Notes under the pieces: model-generated
The model's database searches: none
What the model was told of the DNA's origin: nothing
Seen by the model: the letters and a program-made list of their open reading frames with translations, nothing else
From: Actinomycetes bacterium
GTDB taxonomy: Bacteria; Actinomycetota; Coriobacteriia; Coriobacteriales; Eggerthellaceae
Direction: 5' to 3'
DNA: 17,623 bases
NCBI GenBank assembly: GCA_023460315.1
Contig: JAEWQO010000009.1
Coordinates: 1 to 17,623, forward strand
Part shown: in pieces, positions 6,248-14,227 of the stretch
How the letters are laid out: every line of letters begins with the position of its first letter
Numbering within the stretch: position 1 is the stretch's first letter
Made by a program: the position numbers and the translations under genes

Positions 6248-7513
6248 TCATTCTGCCTTGATCGCCCCTGCTTCGAGAAACACCCGATAAAGCTCGAGGC
6301 GCTCCTCGATGACGGCGGCAAGGCGACGGATGGCCTCTTCGATGTTCTCCGGACTCTCGTAGCAGAACGCGATGCGCATGCTGTTCTTGCCCGCACTGCC
6401 ATCAGGATAGAAGCCGTCGCCAGGCGTATAGGTCACGCCATGCTCAAGCGCCGCGCCCAACATCGACCCCGTGTCCATGTATGAAGGAAGGGTGACCCAT
6501 ACGAAAAATCCGCCTTCGGGCCGCGTCCACGAAGCCTCAGCGGGAAAATATTCATCCAAAGCGGCAAGCATGGCATCACGGCGGAGATGGTACGTGTCGA
6601 CAAATTTTCTCAAGGTGTTCTGCCACGGCGTATCGGTGAAATAATGCTCGACCACCACCTGGTTGAACGCGCTGCCACAGAGATCCGTGCCCTGCTTCAC
6701 CAAGTTGATTTTCGCGAGCACGCTCTTTGGTGCGGCAATCCATCCCGTCCGCAGACCTGGCGCGAACACCTTCGACACGGTGCCGAGATACACGACCTTG
6801 TCCGAAAGAGCCTTGAGAGGCAGCACATGGCCGCCGTCATAGCGAAGCCGGCCATAAGGATCGTCCTCGACAACCATGAATCCATATTCGTCGGCCAGTT
6901 CCAACAGGCGCTTGCGGCGGGATGGCACCATGGTCACCCCGCCTGGATTTTGGAAGTTGGGAATGGTGTAGAGAAATTTCAGGCGAGGGTTGCCCTTGCC
7001 GATGCTCACGAGCTCTTCCTCAAGCAGATCCATGCGCATTCCCTCGTCGTCGAAAGGAATGCAACGAACGTCGGGTTCGTAGGCGCTGAACGCCTGCAGC
7101 GCCCCGAGGTAGGTGGGACCTTCAGTGAGAATGATATCGCCGGGATCAATGAAAGTCTTGGCTATGAGATCAAGCGCTTCTTGGGCGCCCGTCGTGATCA
7201 TGACGTTCTCCGGCTTGGCCCGCACGCCGATGTCGCGCATGAGATCGCACAGCACCCGCTTCGTCTCCACGCGGCCATCGGTGGAGCCGTATTGGAGGGC
7301 GACCGCACGCTGATCATCGCATGCTGCGCGGACGGCTTTCTGGATGGCCTCCTGCGGAAGCAGAGAGACGTCGGGCATGCCGCCCGAAAGCGAGATGATG
7401 TCGGGGCGGGATGCCGCCGCGAACAGATCACGAACCGCAGATGACCGCATCTTAACGACGCGTTCAGCGACCTTGTCGCCCGTTTGGTCAAATGTTATAT
7501 GAGCCGATGACAT
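6248..7513 (-). CDS. PLP-dependent class I/II aminotransferase
   Basis: A 421-residue fold-type I aminotransferase of the 2-aminoadipate/aromatic (LysN/ARO8-like) branch. Visible features are SLSGGMPD (41-48), LQYGSTDG (73-80), ITTGAQEALDLI (106-117), EGPTYLGAL (131-139), YTIPNFQNPGG (182-192), VVEDDPYGRLRYDGG (214-228) and the Schiff-base motif GTVSKVFAPGLRTGW with K248. It would transfer an amino group between a 2-oxo acid and an amino acid; the substrate cannot be told from sequence. The start at 7513 is preferred over an ATG at 7537, which lies inside the preceding gene. It begins 4 bp after that gene's stop, and the ligase follows after 13 bp, so translation is probably coupled. The minus-strand cluster suggests co-expression with Ddl. 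Confidence 0.9.
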   Translation of the reverse strand: MSSAHITFDQTGDKVAERVVKMRSSAVRDLFAAASRPDIISLSGGMPDVSLLPQEAIQKAVRAACDDQRAVALQYGSTDGRVETKRVLCDLMRDIGVRAKPENVMITTGAQEALDLIAKTFIDPGDIILTEGPTYLGALQAFSAYEPDVRCIPFDDEGMRMDLLEEELVSIGKGNPRLKFLYTIPNFQNPGGVTMVPSRRKRLLELADEYGFMVVEDDPYGRLRYDGGHVLPLKALSDKVVYLGTVSKVFAPGLRTGWIAAPKSVLAKINLVKQGTDLCGSAFNQVVVEHYFTDTPWQNTLRKFVDTYHLRRDAMLAALDEYFPAEASWTRPEGGFFVWVTLPSYMDTGSMLGAALEHGVTYTPGDGFYPDGSAGKNSMRIAFCYESPENIEEAIRRLAAVIEERLELYRVFLEAGAIKAE

Positions 7514-7517
7514 GCCG

Positions 7518-7931
7518 CTAGAGTACCACCGCCTCATTCAGAAACGCCACGGCATCGCGAAAACACCGCAAGGCGACCATATCGTCGGTGAAATTCACTT
7601 CTATGCGGGCTCGTCCAGAAAATGAGTCCGTCCACTCCGTCGTGCCCACAAACACCGTCTCGCTGTCGAGGGGCGCAGCCCGCGACTGGAGGTCGACCAC
7701 CAGGTGTTCAAGCATATGCGGCAGAGAGGTGTGATCCATGACCGCAGCGAACGTGTCCCCTTCATCGTTCACGCAGGCATGGCGCGGCAAGTCGGGAAAT
7801 ACCGCGCAGATGCGTGCGGCGAGGGCAGGGGTTGTCAAGCGCGGCGCCCGGGGATCAAGCGCCACATCGCACACGATGCGGTCTGGTCTGACCGTCAGCC
7901 GCTCGACGGAAAGCGCCGACGGGTTACACAT
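7518..7931 (-). CDS. Small protein resembling the cyanophycin synthetase N-domain
   Basis: A 137-residue protein with no signal or membrane segment. Residues 67-82 read HTSLPHMLEHLVVDLQ, followed by VFVGTTEW (93-100), ARIEVNFTDD (108-117) and an A-rich helix (ALRCFRDAVAFLNEAV). This order resembles the H-x-x-EH-x-x-x-x-LQ block and following strands near the N-terminus of cyanophycin synthetase. The ATP-grasp and Mur-ligase catalytic domains of that enzyme are absent here. ATG at 7931 overlaps the preceding gene's stop (ATGTGTAA), typical of coupled genes; an ATG at 7940 is also possible. A longer upstream frame lies wholly inside the preceding gene and is rejected. The similarity is from memory and needs a profile search. 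Function unknown. Confidence 0.75.
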   Translation of the reverse strand: MCNPSALSVERLTVRPDRIVCDVALDPRAPRLTTPALAARICAVFPDLPRHACVNDEGDTFAAVMDHTSLPHMLEHLVVDLQSRAAPLDSETVFVGTTEWTDSFSGRARIEVNFTDDMVALRCFRDAVAFLNEAVVL

Positions 7932-8757
7932 CGCTGACATCGAACAGGGTTTCCGGCGTGCCCGACGTATCAGAAGCGGCATCCTCAGCTCCCTCGACTC
8001 CCCCCTGGGAATCGCCGTCTTGGCTGGCAGCGTTTTCAGAACTCGTCCGTCCTCCGTCAGAGGACGCCTCCCCGGCCGATGCGAGGGAAGCGTCGTCGTG
8101 CGGCGACGCCGATCCGTCATGGGAAACGAGCGAAAGCGTCGTCACCGAATCATCGGAGGGCACCGTGGCAGACGGCTGTCCTTGGACGGCGCGCACCACA
8201 TTGTCAAACGACCAAGCGATATCCTCGAACAGCGTCGATGTCCACGAATACCCTTCGCCCTCCATGATGGTCAGCTGGGTACGATCGGGAGAAAAGCGAT
8301 AGCGGCCTTCCCCCGACCTGTTCCCAAAGGTGAAGCTTATAGTCTTCGCACCGGTATCGAGGGTATAGGGCCATGACACCTCATCGGTGAGTTTGATGGC
8401 CTGTCCGTCGAGCACGATGACCGTGCCCGTGCCCGGAACGTCCCACTCGCCCGTCATGTCCTGCGCATCGTCGTAGCGCAACCACCGATCCCACGAGAAC
8501 GCGGCGGCGACCACGAGGACCACCAGCACGATGGCGAGAGCGGCCACGCGTGGCCAGCGGTGCTTTTTCGCAGGTGTTTCCCGCGCCTTCTTGCTTCTCC
8601 GTTCAGGAGCCTTCCGCTCGGAAACGCCGCGCGGTACGGCCACCCTCTGGGGCGCTTCACCGGCAGCAGAATGCTGCACCGAGACGTGCCCAGCCCGTTG
8701 TGTGGCGATCGTGTCCTTGACCTTTTTCGGAGGTCTGCGCTTCGGTGTCACAGGCAT
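7924..8757 (-). CDS. Single-pass membrane protein with acidic Ser/Asp-rich tail
   Basis: A 277-residue protein I do not recognise. Residues 1-68 are strongly basic (RRPPKKVK, RRSKKARETPAKKHRW) and would be cytoplasmic. One membrane helix spans 70-88. An exported region of about 100 residues (95-190) reads like a compact beta sandwich or barrel, with MTGEWDVPGTGTVIVLDG and EGRYRFSPDRTQLTIMEGEGY, a pattern seen in lipocalin-like or DUF-type extracytoplasmic domains. The tail (195-277) is a low-complexity Ser/Asp/Gly/Ala stretch with many acidic residues. The ATG at 8757 abuts GCGAGG with almost no spacing, whereas the in-frame GTG two codons later would have 6-nt spacing and may be the true start. 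It begins 24 bp after serS and overlaps the next gene, so it is in the operon. Confidence 0.8.
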   Translation of the reverse strand: MPVTPKRRPPKKVKDTIATQRAGHVSVQHSAAGEAPQRVAVPRGVSERKAPERRSKKARETPAKKHRWPRVAALAIVLVVLVVAAAFSWDRWLRYDDAQDMTGEWDVPGTGTVIVLDGQAIKLTDEVSWPYTLDTGAKTISFTFGNRSGEGRYRFSPDRTQLTIMEGEGYSWTSTLFEDIAWSFDNVVRAVQGQPSATVPSDDSVTTLSLVSHDGSASPHDDASLASAGEASSDGGRTSSENAASQDGDSQGGVEGAEDAASDTSGTPETLFDVSDV

Positions 8758-8781
8758 CCTCGCAGCCGAACTCGGCCGATC

Positions 8782-10062
8782 CTATTCCGGCCCGATGACT
8801 TCAACGCCACCCATATAGGGAACAAGCACGTCCGGCACCTTGACGGAACCGTCAGCCTGCTGGAAGTTTTCAAGGATAGCGGCCATAGTCCGTCCCACGG
8901 CCAAGCCGGAACCGTTCAACGTGTGCACATAACGAGAACCCTTGAAGTTTTCGGGATCGCGATACTTGATGTTCGCCCGACGTGCCTGGAAGTCCGTGCA
9001 GTTCGAGCAGGACGATATCTCCTTGTAGCCCTGATAGCTTGGGAGCCACACTTCCAAATCGTAAGTCTTGGCCGCAGAGAATCCAATGTCGCCGGTGCAG
9101 AGGCTGATCACGCGATAGGGCAAGCCGAGGAGCTGCAGGATGTTTTCAGCATCGGCCGTCATAGTCTCAAGCTGGTCAAAACTCTCCTCGGGCTTTGAGT
9201 ATCTCACCATTTCCACCTTGTCGAACTGGTGCAGGCGAATGAGTCCGCGAGTGTCGCGACCAGCGCTGCCGGCCTCTTCTCTGAAACAGGGCGTGAAGGC
9301 GCAATATTTGAGCGGAAGCCGGTCGGCATCCAGCACTTCGCCCGCATGGATGTTCGTCAGCTGGACCTCGGCCGTGGGGATGAGATACAGCCCCTCGCGC
9401 GTCTTGAACTGGTCATCTTCGAATTTTGGCAGCTGGCCCGTACCGGTGAGCGTCTCGGTGTTGGCCATGAGAGGACACCACCACTCCTTATAGCCACGTG
9501 CCGTGTGCGTGTCAGCCATGAAGTTGATAAGCGCACGCTCCAAACGAGCACCCAAGCCGCCCAGGAGGACAAATCGACTCGATGCAAGCTTCACGGCACG
9601 CTCGAAGTCAATGATGCCGAGATCAGGACCAAGATCCCAATGGGGTTTCATCTCGAAATCGAACGTGGGAGGCGTGCCCCAACGCCTCACCTCGGGATTG
9701 TCGTTCTCGTCATCACCGACCGGCGTGGACGCATCCGGCATGTTCGGCGTTGCAAGCAACAGGTCATGAAGGGCTTTGTCGGCGGCTTCGCGCCTTTTGG
9801 CAACAGCCGCGATGTCATCGTTGACCACGCGCACCCGCTCCTTGGCCGCGTCCGCCTCGGCCGCACGGCCCTCTGCCATCATCTTGCCGATCGACTTCGA
9901 AGCCGCATTGCGCTCCGCCTGCAATGTTTCCTCCTCGGTGATAGCGGCACGGCGAGACTCATCCAGTTCGGAAAAACGCGAGGCGCTCCACGATGCATGG
10001 CGATTCTCCATCGCCTCGGCAACAGCCTCCTGATTTTCGCGGACGAAACGGATGTCTAGCAT
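8782..10062 (-). CDS. serS: Seryl-tRNA synthetase
   Basis: A 426-residue class II aminoacyl-tRNA synthetase charging tRNA-Ser (and tRNA-Sec where present). The N-terminal region (about 1-105) is the long antiparallel coiled-coil arm that binds the tRNA variable arm. The core shows TAEVQLTNIHAGEVL, motif 2 FREEAGSAGRDTRGLIRLHQF, YQGYKEISSCSNCTDFQARR and motif 3 GLAVGRTMAAILENFQ. The length is typical. ATG at 10062 is chosen because GAAGGAG lies 6 nt upstream; a GTG five codons earlier has no such site. It is the first gene of a five-gene minus-strand operon ending in ddl. No T-box leader fits in the 61-bp upstream gap. Confidence 0.97.
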   Translation of the reverse strand: MLDIRFVRENQEAVAEAMENRHASWSASRFSELDESRRAAITEEETLQAERNAASKSIGKMMAEGRAAEADAAKERVRVVNDDIAAVAKRREAADKALHDLLLATPNMPDASTPVGDDENDNPEVRRWGTPPTFDFEMKPHWDLGPDLGIIDFERAVKLASSRFVLLGGLGARLERALINFMADTHTARGYKEWWCPLMANTETLTGTGQLPKFEDDQFKTREGLYLIPTAEVQLTNIHAGEVLDADRLPLKYCAFTPCFREEAGSAGRDTRGLIRLHQFDKVEMVRYSKPEESFDQLETMTADAENILQLLGLPYRVISLCTGDIGFSAAKTYDLEVWLPSYQGYKEISSCSNCTDFQARRANIKYRDPENFKGSRYVHTLNGSGLAVGRTMAAILENFQQADGSVKVPDVLVPYMGGVEVIGPE

Positions 10063-10099
10063 GACGCGCTCCTTCACCTGATGGATACTTGATCCCTAC

Positions 10100-10105
10100 A
10101 GTATA
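10100..10105 (-). promoter_or_regulatory. -10 element (TATACT) upstream of serS
   Basis: TATACT on the minus strand lies about 37 bp before the serS ATG, in the 61-bp gap after the histidine kinase gene. No convincing -35 is seen at 16-18 bp. It would give the operon its own transcript independent of the kinase. Confidence 0.45.
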
Positions 10106-10123
10106 GCGCACCCCCGCTACCGC

Positions 10124-12841
10124 TTATTGTTCTTCCATACCCCCCGCACGAGACCGAGTCCGCCCAACGTGCTCGGCGATGGTCGCCAGCACGCGGCCCA
10201 CGTTGATGGGCTTTGAAAGGTGGGCGTTCATCCCGCTTGCAAGCGAGGCATTGATGTCCTCCGCGAAAGCGTTCGCGGACATGGCGATGATGGGAATCTC
10301 CCCGGCATCGGAGCGATCCATGGCGCGAATCGCCTTCGTCGCCTCATAGCCGTTGAGTTCGGGCATCTGCACGTCCATGAGGATGGCGCCGTAGGTTCCG
10401 GCTGGCGACTCCTCGAACATGCGACACGCCTCTCGGCCGTCCGACGCCCAATCGACCACAAGCCCAGCTCCCTCAAGAAGCTCTTGTGCTATCTCGGCAT
10501 TGAGCTCATTGTCCTCTGCCAGCAACACACGTACGCCGTCAAGCTCGGCCGAAGGAAGACGCGAAGCTTCAGCCGAGGATGACCCCTTCTGCTCCCCCGA
10601 CTTCCGCGTTCCGGAGGCGCCGGAACCGGACCCGTCTCCCTGCTCCGCCGAAACTCCCCCCGTCCAGTCCGGATACGTCGTGTCACCCTTCATCTCAAGA
10701 ATGCGGCGTTCGGGTTCGAACGCAATGCGAAGGTTGAGCGTCACCGTGAACGTGGTGCCGCGGTCAATTACCGAGTTGACCTGGATGTCTCCTCCCATCA
10801 TGGTGACGATGTTCTTCACGATGGACATTCCCAGCCCTGTTCCCTGCGCGTTCGAACGACCCTCCATACGGAACGGCTCGAACAGACTATCCCGGAATTC
10901 CTCCGACATCCCTATGCCGTCGTCCTCGACCACGATGGACACGCATCGGTATGCGGCAGTCGTCTCAGTCCTGACCGTCACCACCAGCCTGAGGTGCCCG
11001 CCCCGCGGCGTGTATTTCACCGAATTCGTCAGCAGGTTCACCAGCATTTGCTGAAGGCGCACGGCATCGCCGACAAACACATCATCGTCTTCTCGATTGA
11101 CGACAACGGTAAAGCTATGGCCCCGCTGCTCGCACTGCGGCCGGATGACAGCCTCGGTCTGGGCGACAAGCGACTCAAGGCTGAACGGCTCGCTCGCCAG
11201 AACCATCCTCCCACTCTCGATCTTCGAGATATCAAGCACGTCATTGATGAGACTGAGCAGATGAGTTGATGCCGTGCCGATTTTCTTCAGGCTTTCGCGC
11301 ACTTTGTCTTCATCGCCGATGCTGTTGAGGGCAATCTGCAGCATCCCGATGATCACGTTCATGGGCGTACGTATCTCGTGGCTCATGCGCGACAGGAAAT
11401 CTGATTTTGCCTGGTTAGCCGCTTCAGCTGCCGTCATGGCATCCTTCATGGACAGCTGGAGTTCCTTCTCAACCGTCATGTCCCGCATCACGATGAGAAG
11501 CTGCCTCTTCTCTTGAAACACAAGCTCGTTTACGGCATATGATATCCAGCGTTTCCGCTCCCTCGTCAAATCGACGATGGAGAACTCCCCCTGCTCGATC
11601 CCCTCGATATCGCCGGCACGTATACGATCAAGCAATTGACGACCCTCGTCCGATAGTCCCAGGTCATCAAGATGCCCATTGTCGGCAAGGAGCTCTTTCA
11701 TGCTCCTTCCCACAATATCGGCAGATTTGGCAACAATTGGAGTCACCGCATGGTCAGTCGGGGAGTAGAGGTTGACCGCCATTTCAAGCGTTTCGGAAAG
11801 CGCCTTGTACAGCCGGGAAAACGTGGCGACGTTCTTTTCGCGCACGTGCCGGCGATACAAGAAGAACGCAAGAAGCGCCACGCCAACCAGGCAAAGCAAG
11901 ACGATCACAAAAACCACCTGAATCGCCGCCAACACGCCCCACGCTCCTGCACGCGCATCCTTGACAGGAATGACCGCGCAAGCATACCACTCTCCCTGAT
12001 CTATCGGAACGACGCACAGATAGCTGGTTTTGCCATCAATCGACCCGACCACAAGTCCCGAATCACCCGCCTCGATGATGTCCCGGACATCATCGAGGCC
12101 TTTGGTGACGGCACCCTCCCTCAGAAGAATAAGCAGTCCACTGGGGTCAAATGCGGCATCCGGAGACACGGTGCGCGCGGCATCGAGAAAGCGGTAGAGG
12201 GTTGACGCGTCGGCCGACGGGGAGTCTTTCCCAAAAAATTGCGTGAGGATATCGCCCGACGCGCTCTCGACGAGAAAGAACGTGCTTTGGTCTCCCACTG
12301 CGTCTGACTGCTCCGATGAGATGAGCGTGTCCAGGGGAACTTGCACATAAAGCGCTCCGACCGCCTTCCCGTCTAGGGTAAGCGGCCGTTGTGCCACACA
12401 CAGACGACCAGCATCGTCGCTAGAGGAAAGGGTGTATGAGGAAGTCCCATTTGACAGGGCAGTCTCCTCCACCGATAGAGAGGATGTGCTGAAAGAGGAT
12501 CCGTCCGCATGTATTCCCGACCCGTCGAGGCCGGCAAATGCCACATCGGAGAAACCGTATTGTTGCTCAAGGGATTTGAGGGCATCCTTGATGTCGGCAG
12601 GCTCTGACGACTGCACCTCGAAAGAATCAATGGCACAACGAACCATGGTTATCCGGTCGGTGACGCCGCTTGCCGCAGAGGTGGTCGATGCGATGACTTG
12701 CTGCTCTGAATCCTGCTTCAGCTGCCGGTCTATGAAATCAAGCAATCCGATGGTCACGCCGATGACGACAGCTATGACGAAAATGGAAATCACGACGATA
12801 GCCTGCTGTCGTCCTCGATCCGTCCATTTCGCACCTAGCAT
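10124..12841 (-). CDS. Hybrid sensor histidine kinase/response regulator
   Basis: A 905-residue membrane hybrid kinase. Membrane helix 1 is at 13-35. An extracytoplasmic sensing region follows (about 40-295, probably Cache-like, ending with a Tyr/Trp motif GEWYACAVIP typical of such domains). Membrane helix 2 is at 302-329. A PAS-like segment spans 345-460, with a coiled linker to 480. The HisKA domain has SHEIRTPMN with H488. The HATPase_c domain has N607, DDGIGM (640-645), FEPFRMEGRS and GTGLGMSIV. A disordered Ser/Gly linker (720-765) leads to a receiver domain (770-890) with E776/D777, phospho-acceptor D823 (LMDVQMPELNG) and K877. No HPt or DNA-binding output is present, so the phosphate must go to another protein. 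AAGGA lies 8 nt before the ATG. A small acidic membrane protein gene is divergent from it. Confidence 0.95.
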   Translation of the reverse strand: MLGAKWTDRGRQQAIVVISIFVIAVVIGVTIGLLDFIDRQLKQDSEQQVIASTTSAASGVTDRITMVRCAIDSFEVQSSEPADIKDALKSLEQQYGFSDVAFAGLDGSGIHADGSSFSTSSLSVEETALSNGTSSYTLSSSDDAGRLCVAQRPLTLDGKAVGALYVQVPLDTLISSEQSDAVGDQSTFFLVESASGDILTQFFGKDSPSADASTLYRFLDAARTVSPDAAFDPSGLLILLREGAVTKGLDDVRDIIEAGDSGLVVGSIDGKTSYLCVVPIDQGEWYACAVIPVKDARAGAWGVLAAIQVVFVIVLLCLVGVALLAFFLYRRHVREKNVATFSRLYKALSETLEMAVNLYSPTDHAVTPIVAKSADIVGRSMKELLADNGHLDDLGLSDEGRQLLDRIRAGDIEGIEQGEFSIVDLTRERKRWISYAVNELVFQEKRQLLIVMRDMTVEKELQLSMKDAMTAAEAANQAKSDFLSRMSHEIRTPMNVIIGMLQIALNSIGDEDKVRESLKKIGTASTHLLSLINDVLDISKIESGRMVLASEPFSLESLVAQTEAVIRPQCEQRGHSFTVVVNREDDDVFVGDAVRLQQMLVNLLTNSVKYTPRGGHLRLVVTVRTETTAAYRCVSIVVEDDGIGMSEEFRDSLFEPFRMEGRSNAQGTGLGMSIVKNIVTMMGGDIQVNSVIDRGTTFTVTLNLRIAFEPERRILEMKGDTTYPDWTGGVSAEQGDGSGSGASGTRKSGEQKGSSSAEASRLPSAELDGVRVLLAEDNELNAEIAQELLEGAGLVVDWASDGREACRMFEESPAGTYGAILMDVQMPELNGYEATKAIRAMDRSDAGEIPIIAMSANAFAEDINASLASGMNAHLSKPINVGRVLATIAEHVGRTRSRAGGMEEQ

Positions 12842-12909
12842 ATATGCTGTCCTTCTTTAACGTAAATAAAGGAATCTCGACACAGAACACCCGGAAATCG
12901 CTCGAACAT

Positions 12910-12917
12910 AGTATACT
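12910..12917. promoter_or_regulatory. Palindromic -10 element between divergent genes
   Basis: The sequence AGTATACT at 12910-12917 presents a TATACT -10 on both strands. The palindrome extends as ATAGTATACTCTAT. It lies in the 141-bp gap between the sensor kinase (minus) and the small acidic protein (plus). Neither side has a clear -35, so this could be a shared promoter region or a regulator site. Evidence is by sequence match only. Confidence 0.35.
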
Positions 12918-12982
12918 CTATCCGAAATTGCTGGATCGCAGAGGCCAACCCCCTCGCATGAAACAGAGATCAAGAGGCTTGC

Positions 12983-13198
12983 ATGGATTTCGGCGAACTG
13001 TACCACTTTCTGTTTGAAACGTTTCCCGGGATAGGCTGCCTGGTCGGTATCGGTCTTGTCGTCAGCCTTATCGTCTGCGTCATCATGGAACGGCGCACCC
13101 GTAAAACGTTCGCCAACCACGAGCGCACCGAGGACGACTGGTCGTTCTTTGACGACGATGACGAGAGCGAAAACGCAGATGGCAAAGATGACAAGTAA
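12983..13198 (+). CDS. Small single-pass membrane protein with acidic tail
   Basis: A 71-residue protein: short aromatic N-terminus (MDFGELYHFLFETFPG), one membrane helix at about 16-35, then a basic RRTRK anchor (positive-inside), and a strongly acidic tail (EDDWSFFDDDDESENADGKDDK). The topology is therefore probably N-out, tail in the cytoplasm. AAGAGG lies 5 nt before the ATG, a good ribosome site, which supports it as a real gene despite the short length. It is divergent from the hybrid kinase and 137 bp before the pyridoxal kinase. I do not recognise a family. A partner or regulator of the neighbouring kinase is possible but only from position. Confidence 0.7.
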   Translation: MDFGELYHFLFETFPGIGCLVGIGLVVSLIVCVIMERRTRKTFANHERTEDDWSFFDDDDESENADGKDDK

Positions 13199-13235
13199 TC
13201 CGTTGTCGACCCCGCCCATCATCGATTCAGTATAT

Positions 13236-13260
13236 CAGCGGATGCTTTAAGCAACCGCTG
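13236..13260. repeat. Hairpin between the small acidic protein and pdxY genes
   Basis: CAGCGG (13236-13241) and CCGCTG (13255-13260) form a 6-bp stem, with an inner GCTT/AAGC pairing (13244-13247 and 13249-13252) separated by 2-nt bulges. No T-run follows. It may be a weak terminator for the small gene or an operator upstream of pdxY. The rest of 13199-13335 shows no clear promoter. Confidence 0.4.
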
Positions 13261-13335
13261 TCAGTTCGTCAACAGTCTCCGCAAACGATGGATCAAGGTA
13301 TACCGTCCCCGTCACCAACAGAAAAGAGTCGCCCC

Positions 13336-14220
13336 ATGAGCGAGACCGCCACACACCTCTATCGTCGCGAAGGCACCTATATTCCCCGCATTGCCGCCGT
13401 GCATGACCTGTGCGGTTACGGCAAGTGCTCCCTGGGCATCGCCATACCCGTGCTCTCAGCGGCCGGCTGCGACGTATGTCCGGTGCCGACTGGGCTGTTT
13501 TCCTCCCATACCGCCTTCCCCGGCTGGTACATGCATGACACCACCGGGATGCTCGACGACTATCTTGCGGCGTGGCAGAAAATCGGGGTGGATATCGATG
13601 CTGTGTATTCGGGCTTCCTTGGGGCGCCTGAACAGGTAGACCGCATCCGTGACCTCTACGCGATGTACCCCAAGGCGCTGCGCGTGGTCGATCCTGTCAT
13701 GGCCGACCACGGGATGGTATATCCCACCTATACGCCCGAGCTGTGTTCGGCCATGGCCGAACTGGCAAGTGGAGCCGATATCCTCACGCCCAATCTGACC
13801 GAGGCCGCCATTATCCTTGGCGAGCCCATCGGTGAGGACTGGAAGGGCACCGACATCACCGATGCCGAAGCACATCGCATGATTGATGCGCTGATCGCAA
13901 AGGGTGCAAAGAATGTCGTGCTCAAAGGCATCAGGCGTGAAGGAGAGAACTGTATCCGCAATTTCGTCGGCGGCATCGACCACGAACCGTTTGAGGTTCA
14001 CAATGAGTATCTTCCCTACATGCTGCACGGCACGGGCGACTTGTACTGCTCTTGTCTTCTTGCCGCCATCATGGCCGGGCGAGATCTTCATGAAGCGGTG
14101 TCGTTTGCCGGAATCTTCGTGCACGATGCAATGATGGTCTCGGCAAAGCAGCCAGAATTCCGTGACCGTGGCGTGAGCTTCGAGCCCCTCCTTGGAAAGG
14201 TGTGCGGGCTGCTTTCCTAA
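13336..14220 (+). CDS. pdxY: Pyridoxamine/pyridoxal kinase
   Basis: A 294-residue ribokinase-superfamily (PfkB-like) enzyme that phosphorylates pyridoxal or pyridoxamine with ATP in the PLP salvage pathway. Diagnostic runs are AVHDLCGYGKCSLGIAIPVLS (21-41), FSSHTAFPG (55-63), YSGFLGAPEQ (91-100), VVDPVMADHG (117-126), LTPNLTEA (150-157) and the catalytic HGTGDLYCSCLLAA (231-244) with base D235. These match PdxY-type kinases more than ThiD. The length is typical. The ATG at 13336 is preferred; an upstream in-frame ATG at 13288 would add 16 low-complexity residues without a ribosome site. The neighbouring Ser/Thr kinase converges from the other side. The PLP made would serve enzymes such as the aminotransferase at 6.2-7.5 kb, though they are not co-transcribed. 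Confidence 0.92.
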   Translation: MSETATHLYRREGTYIPRIAAVHDLCGYGKCSLGIAIPVLSAAGCDVCPVPTGLFSSHTAFPGWYMHDTTGMLDDYLAAWQKIGVDIDAVYSGFLGAPEQVDRIRDLYAMYPKALRVVDPVMADHGMVYPTYTPELCSAMAELASGADILTPNLTEAAIILGEPIGEDWKGTDITDAEAHRMIDALIAKGAKNVVLKGIRREGENCIRNFVGGIDHEPFEVHNEYLPYMLHGTGDLYCSCLLAAIMAGRDLHEAVSFAGIFVHDAMMVSAKQPEFRDRGVSFEPLLGKVCGLLS

Positions 14221-14227
14221 CAACCCC

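Noticed and set aside
6235..6402. 56-residue extension of the ligase
   Set aside because: It overlaps the end of the aminotransferase gene, has no family similarity, and the Ddl family starts at MKVAVLMGG.
6587..7444. 285-residue plus-strand open frame
   Set aside because: Antisense shadow of the aminotransferase, without recognisable features.
7932..8120. 63-residue N-terminal extension of the CphA-like protein
   Set aside because: It lies wholly inside the preceding gene, is Arg-rich out-of-frame sequence, and a start that overlaps the stop codon is available.
10063..10123. T-box leader upstream of serS
   Set aside because: The gap of 61 bp is too short and no T-box sequence or specifier hairpin is seen.
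12857..13222. 121-residue minus-strand frame with a hydrophobic start
   Set aside because: It covers the small acidic protein and the divergent promoter region; the plus-strand gene has a good ribosome site and a coherent topology.
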